A stretch of 64,000 nt of DNA from Sapria himalayana (Eukaryota; Streptophyta; Magnoliopsida; Malpighiales; Rafflesiaceae), in contig JAREIK010016183.1 of the NCBI GenBank assembly GCA_029783825.1, forward strand, positions 1 through 64,000, given 5' to 3'. Each line of letters starts with the position of its first letter. Positions within the stretch are counted from its first letter, which is position 1. Below, piece by piece: positions 59,191-64,000 of this stretch. The notes under the pieces are model-generated. The model saw nothing but the letters and a program-made list of their open reading frames with translations. It searched no databases and was not told the origin of the DNA. Both the position numbers and the translations under genes were made by a program.

Positions 59191-60211
59191 AGAAGAATAT
59201 GAATAATAAGAAGAAAAAGAAGACAAAGAAAAATTGAAGAATAAAAAGAAAAAGAAAAATACGAAGAATAAAAATTAAAAGAAGAATTAGTTGAATATGA
59301 AGAATAAAAAGAATAAGTAGAAAAGAAGAATAAGAATAATTAAAAGAATTAGAAGAATAAGAAGAATATGAAGAAAATGAATAATTAGAAGTACCAAAAG
59401 AATAAAATGAATAATAAGAATAAGAATTCTAATAAATAATAAGAAGAAAAAGAAGAATAAAAAGAATATGAAGAATAAGAAGAATAAGAATAATTATAAG
59501 AATAAGAATAATTAGAAAATAAAAGAATAAGGAGAGTAAAAAGAATAAGAAGAATAAGAAGAATAAGATGACTAAGATGATTATAATGAATAATAAAAAT
59601 ATGAAGAATAAGAATAATAATAAGAATAAGAAGAATAATAAGAATTAGAAAAATAAGAATAATAAGAATAAAAAGATTAAGGAGAATGATTCAGAATAAG
59701 AAGAATTAAATGAATAAACAAATAAGAATAATAAGAATAATAATAAGAATAAGAATTATAAAAAAGAATTATAAAAATAAGAAGAATAAGAACAAAATAA
59801 AATAAAAAGAAGAAGAAAAATAAGAAGAAGAAGAAAATGAAAAATAAGAAGAATAATAAGAATAAAAAGTCTAAAAGGATTAAGAACAATAAGTAGAAAA
59901 TGACAAAACATAGAATAAGAAGAATAAGTTGATTAAAAAGAATAACAAAATTTGAAGAATAAAGAAGAATAAGAAGAATAATAAGAATAATAAGAATAAT
60001 AAGAATAAGAAAAATGAGAAGAATAAATTAGAATAATAATAAAAATAAGAGTAGGAAGAAAAAAAGAATAAAAAGAATAAAAAGTTAAGAAGAATAGAAA
60101 GAATAAGAAGAAAAAGAAGAATAAGAATATTAAAAAGAATAAGAATAATATGAAGAATGAGAATAATATGAAGAATACGAAGAATAAGAAGAAGAAGAAC
60201 AAGAAGAAGAA
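59191..60211 (+). repeat. 9-bp GAATAAGAA array before the last LINE
   Basis: About 1 kb of the unit and variants. It lies between the gypsy LTR and the next LINE and has the same polarity as that LINE. If the gypsy element is ignored, this array would be the downstream array of the LINE at 49009-54012. Minus-strand frames here are artefacts. Confidence 0.95.
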
Positions 60212-60299
60212 AACGCGGTCTTTTCCTTTATAAAACGCTCTCAACTTTCTAGTGAGAGAATTTTTCTAGAGAGAGAAAGTGCAAATTTTGAGGATGAAG

Positions 60300-61599
60300 A
60301 AGCATATTTCAAGCTCTTTTTTAAGGAAATGTATTACTTAGAGAATAAGAAATCCTTTTCCAATTTCTTTAAAAAAACCACGCGCACAGTGTCATCTTTT
60401 TCGGACACTCACGCGAATTTTATCGAGGATCCCTCGATATTGTTCTCTCCCGAAGACCTACAGAAGCTAACCGAGCCTCACAAATACTCTCTCGTTGGCA
60501 AATTTTTACATGGGCATCCTCGCATGGAAGATATTTGTGCATTCTTTGATTCTTGAAGCTTAAAATGCTTATTAAGATTGGTTTAATCGACGACAAACAT
60601 ATCCTATTACAATTGTATTCCGAAGAGGATTTTCATAGAATTTGGTTGCGAAACATCTGGTACATCATGGTTATCCCATGAGAACCTTCAAATGGACCGA
60701 GAGCTTCTCCACGAAGGAAGAATCATCGGTAGCTCCGGTATGGTTCCTGTTTCCCTTGCTACCGATTCATTTTTTTGACAAATATGCTCTGTATCATATT
60801 GCTTGCTCTATTGGTTCTTCTCTTCTCTTGGATGGTGCTACTGCTACACTTTCCAGACCAAGTGTAGCACGTATATGCATTGAAACTGACCTACAGAAGC
60901 CAATTCCTTTGTGAATTTGGTTAGGAAGCACAATGGGGAGGTTTCTGGCAGCAAGTTGTTCCAGAAAACCTTCCAAATTATTGTTCTTGTTGCAAGAAAA
61001 TGGGCCATGGAATTTAAGTTTGCTTAGTTAAAAAACAAAGGGATGAAAACAAGCTAATGAGGGAGGACAGATTCATGGCAGTTGGAAGGGGGGGAGGGAT
61101 AGTGAGATATCAAAAAAAAACCCCAATAATCTGTTCACCTTGAAGAACAGAAAAATGATGGAAATGAAACAAACTAATTGAATACAATAAAATGAATGTA
61201 GAAGAAGAGAGGGCAGTAGCTAACCTAGATGATACAAGAAGGGCAGAATTGATAAAGAAAATATCAGATTTAAATAGAAGAACAAGAGTTTATATGAAAA
61301 ATAATCAAACAAAAAATAAAGCTTGGGCAGTACCTATAATTGATTATTCAAAGAAAGATATAGAATTAAGAAGTTTGACTTCCCTCTATACCGATAGAGA
61401 GGAAGAAGAGCAAAAAGTTAGAATGCAAAGAGATGATATAAACTTAGAAAAACTAAAACATAACATGGGTAATAAGGAGTGGGCTATTGAGGAGTTACAA
61501 ATAATGGCTATTCAAATGGGTCGAGAATGGAAAGGAGAAAGAGGAGGGGATTTAAGTTATTTAAAAAAACCAAGGAACATTAAAAAAATACTTAAATAA
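60300..61599 (+). pseudogene. LINE ORF1 (DUF4283-like and CCHC), nearly complete
   Basis: Open pieces: 60329-60556 (S-P-E-D-L-Q-K-L-T, G-K-F-L-H-G-H-P), 60642-60914 (Y-P-M-R-T-F-K-W-T, V-W-F, H-F-F-D-K-Y-A-L-Y, A-T-L-S-R-P-S-V-A-R-I) and 61192-61599 (charged, Glu/Lys-rich, helical-looking tail). The knuckle C-S-C-C-K-K-M-G-H-G-I-x-V-C is read at 60982-61024 with all ligands, but a TAA stands in place of one residue. The stop near 60554 follows a Phe-Asp-Ser run. The protein would coat the element RNA. About four lesions separate it from an intact ORF1. Confidence 0.9.
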
Positions 61600-61650
61600 A
61601 ACATACCGAAACTAAGTGCACCACTAGAGCGCAAGCTAAGTCATTAAATA

Positions 61651-64000
61651 ATGTATAATTACATCTACTGGAACATAAGGGGAATTGCTAATCTCCCCTC
61701 TAGAAATAGATTGAAAAATTAATATATATGCATAAGATTAATCTTATTGCTATAGTTGAACCTATGGTGGACAGGGCACAAATAGGTCATTACAAAAATA
61801 TATTAGGCTTTGATCATGCATATGCTAACAATAATGGCAAAATCTGGATAATGTGGAAAAATAATTTGAACATAAAAATTATAAAAGAAACGAATCAATT
61901 AATAAATATTAGTTTTAGTCATAATGAAAAAGAAATTATCACTATAGTGTATGCTAAAAATAAAAAAGAGGAAAGAAAAGAATTATGGGAAGATATGGAA
62001 AAAACATCTATGGAGAAAAACCTTGGATTATAGGAGGAGATTTCAACTCACTTAGAAGTTTAAAAGAAAAAAAGGGAGGAAAAGCTCCAAATAAAAAAGC
62101 CATGTCTCACTTTAATGATATTGTAAACAAAACTAATTTAATAGAAGCTAGATATTTGGGTTCCCCCTTTACATGGTGTAATAACTGGAAAAAAGAAGGG
62201 TACAATTTGGGCTAGATTAGACAGAGTTCTATTTAATTTTTTATGGCTTGAGCATTTCGGTGCAACAGAAGTAAACATTTAAATAAGACCTGTTCTGATC
62301 ATAGTCCACTTTAAATCACCATTAAAAAACCCTACTTATTCAGGAGGATCCTTTAGATTTCAAAATGCTTGGTGTTTGCATCATGGCTTTTTGAATATGG
62401 TAAAAGATTCCTGGAATAGAGAGGCATCAAGAAATTCAATTCAAATATTGAATCAAAACTCAGTAGAGTAAAAATAGACATAAAACAATGGAATAAGGAA
62501 GTATCTGGAAATATAAACAAAAATGTAAAAGTAGCAGAAGATTTAGTTTCCAAAAATGAACTAGAATTTGAGTTAGATCAAAATGCTAACAACAGAAGAG
62601 TATTAAGCAAAGCACAAGCGGAATTGAAACTTAAATTATTAATGGAAGAAGTCTATTGGAAACAAAAATCTAAATTAAAATGGTTAAAAGAAGGAGACAA
62701 AACACGAAATTTTTTCAAAGAATAGCTAAGTTTAAACAACATAAACATAGAATTAGTGGTATAAAAAATAATGAGGATGTATGGTTGCAAGATGATATAG
62801 ATATTCAAAATTTCTTTACAAAGTTTTTCAAAATCAATTAAGTGAAAAATGAGCTTAGAGGACATTCATTATTACAAAAAATTGAAAATAAAATTACATC
62901 TGAAGACAATAATAGGTTAACCAACTTCCCGGATGAAGAAGAAATTAAAACAGCTTTTTTAGTATGAACAAAGATAGTGCAGCAGGTCCTGACGGATGGA
63001 ATGCTTGTTTTTTTCCAGTTTTGTTGGGATATAATCAAAAAGATATAGAAAAAAGCCATAAATAACATATTTTGTGGAGTTGAAATAGGAAAAAAATGGG
63101 TAGCTTTCATATTGTCCTCATGCCAAAAATAGAAAATCCACAAACATGGGAGGATTTTAGACCTATCAGTTTATGTAACTCAATTTATAAAATTTTAGCA
63201 AAGATTTTCAAAACAGACTTCTCACCTTTTACCTAAAATTATTTCAATAGAACAATCAGGCTTCATGAAAAATAGATTGATAATGGAGAATATAAGTTTA
63301 GCTAAAGAATTGTGTAGAGAAATAGGAACAAAAAAAAGAGGGCATAATATAATAATAAAACTAGATTTATCCAAAGCATTTGATAGAGTCGAATGGAATA
63401 TTCTTTGTTTCATCATCAGAAAAATGGGATTCTTGGAAACATGGATAGATCTAGTTTATAGATGCATCTCTAATACTTGTGTTAGGATTATAACAAATGG
63501 AAAAGTAGGAGAAGAAATAAAAACCGGTCAGAGGTCTAAGACAAGGAGACCCGCTTTCACCAGCATTATTTAACATTTATTTAGAACTATTAATAGTTAA
63601 TCTTAAAGATAAGATGACAAAAGGCTTGATAGGTACATTCAGGCAACCAAAAAATACTCCACTAGTGAGTTGTTTAGCGTATGCAGATGATGTGATAATC
63701 TTCACTAATGGAGGGCATAGATCATTACAAAATCTGATGAACTTGTTAATTTGTTTAGAAGATGAAACAGGTCAAAAACTAAATAAACGAAAATGCGAAT
63801 ACATAATATCTTATAAAGCTCCCATAGCATTAGCTCATAGAATTAAAAAAGTCACTGGTTTCTCTCAAAAAAATGGGAAATGATATATCTAGGCTGTCCA
63901 GTATATGAAGGAAAACTCAAGGTTGAGTACTTGGATTTTTTAATAGATAAATTAAAAAAGAAAATAGCGGGATGGAAGGAAGAATTCTTGAGTATGGGGA
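61651..64000 (+). pseudogene. LINE ORF2 (endonuclease and RT), partial at window edge
   Basis: The start ATG at 61651 leads directly to Y-I-Y-W-N-I-R-G-I. A one-base loss near 61715 splits it. The endonuclease pieces at 61728-62033 and 61985-62215 carry V-E-P-M-V-D, I-I-G-G-D-F-N-S (intact) and G-S-P-F-T-W-C-N-N-W. RT begins near 62964 (M-N-K-D-S-A-A-G-P-D-G-W). It includes F-R-P-I-S-L-C-N-S-I-Y-K-I-L, K-L-D-L-S-K-A-F-D-R-V-E-W (motif A intact, 63357-63395) and Y-A-D-D-V-I-I-F at 63680. The palm motifs are intact. The remaining domains lie beyond the window. Confidence 0.93.
63265..63883 (+). pseudogene. LINE reverse transcriptase palm with intact motifs
   Basis: Two open pieces (63265-63573, 63614-63883) hold motif A with its Asp, a G-D-P-L-S-P block in the alternative phase near 63545-63565, and Y-A-D-D. 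The break between them is a one-base frame change at about 63530. This is the most intact RT in the window and the best query for dating the LINE family. Confidence 0.9.

Larger units (their letters stand above)
60212..64000 (+). mobile_element. Best-preserved L1-like LINE, 5' part (continues off the window)
   Basis: It begins where the array ends (AAAACGCGGTCTTTTCC) with a leader containing TTTCTAGAGAGAGAAAG, as in the LINE at 49009. ORF1 and then ORF2 follow in order, with ORF2 running past 64000 after the RT palm. It has fewer breaks than the other copies. Base changes are mostly single-base frameshifts and TAA/TGA changes. Confidence 0.93.

Noticed and set aside
1..64000. tRNA, rRNA or host protein genes
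   Set aside because: I looked for conserved tRNA-like boxes, rRNA-like stretches and non-TE domains and saw none outside the retrotransposons. A tool search could still find degenerate ones.

Overview
The window looks like intergenic or heterochromatic DNA from a flowering plant, probably a dicot. It is very AT-rich. Every recognisable coding relic belongs to a plant-type retrotransposon: L1-like LINEs whose ORF1 carries a DUF4283-like region and a CCHC knuckle and whose ORF2 ends in an RNase H domain, and Ty3/gypsy elements, one of them a chromovirus-like copy. I see no host protein gene, tRNA or rRNA. The species cannot be named from the sequence.

Layout. (1) Positions 1-25717 form a huge imperfect inverted repeat. 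The left arm (1 to about 9250) carries a LINE on the minus strand, a second 5'-truncated LINE tail, and long arrays of a 9-bp unit (GAATAAGAA; TTCTTATTC on plus). The right arm (about 16330-25717) is the reverse complement of all of this. The off-arm centre (about 9400-16057) is a Ty3/gypsy chromovirus-like element that lacks its 5' LTR and most of gag but keeps pol and one 3' LTR. (2) 25718-32673 continues the 9-bp array on the plus strand, then an unassigned 0.57-kb island, another array, a decayed 5'-truncated LINE (28841-31759) with an internal tandem duplication, and its own downstream array. (3) 32674-43572 is a degenerate TCTA (GATA on minus) tetranucleotide array of about 9.4 kb, interrupted by a 1441-bp solo-LTR-like insertion (40881-42321) flanked by a 5-bp direct repeat. 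(4) 43585-43960 is an antisense LINE scrap. It is followed by a 5-kb 9-bp array (44020-49008). (5) 49009-54012 is a LINE with ORF1 and most of ORF2. It is cut just before its RNase H domain and abuts a minus-strand Ty3/gypsy element (54013-59190) that keeps its 5' LTR, primer-binding site, gag, protease, RT and RNase H but not integrase. (6) 59191-60211 is again a 9-bp array. It is followed by the 5' part of the best-preserved LINE (60212-64000), which runs off the window.

How the parts relate. No working pathway is present. The organising principle is a repeated cassette: LINE 3' end joined directly to an array of the 9-bp unit, always in the same polarity relative to the LINE, with the next LINE often beginning where an array stops. 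Either the arrays grow from LINE tails, or the LINEs insert preferentially into such arrays, or both. About 40% of the window is simple-sequence array. The many long low-complexity reading frames in those arrays are an arithmetic consequence of the repeat units, not genes.
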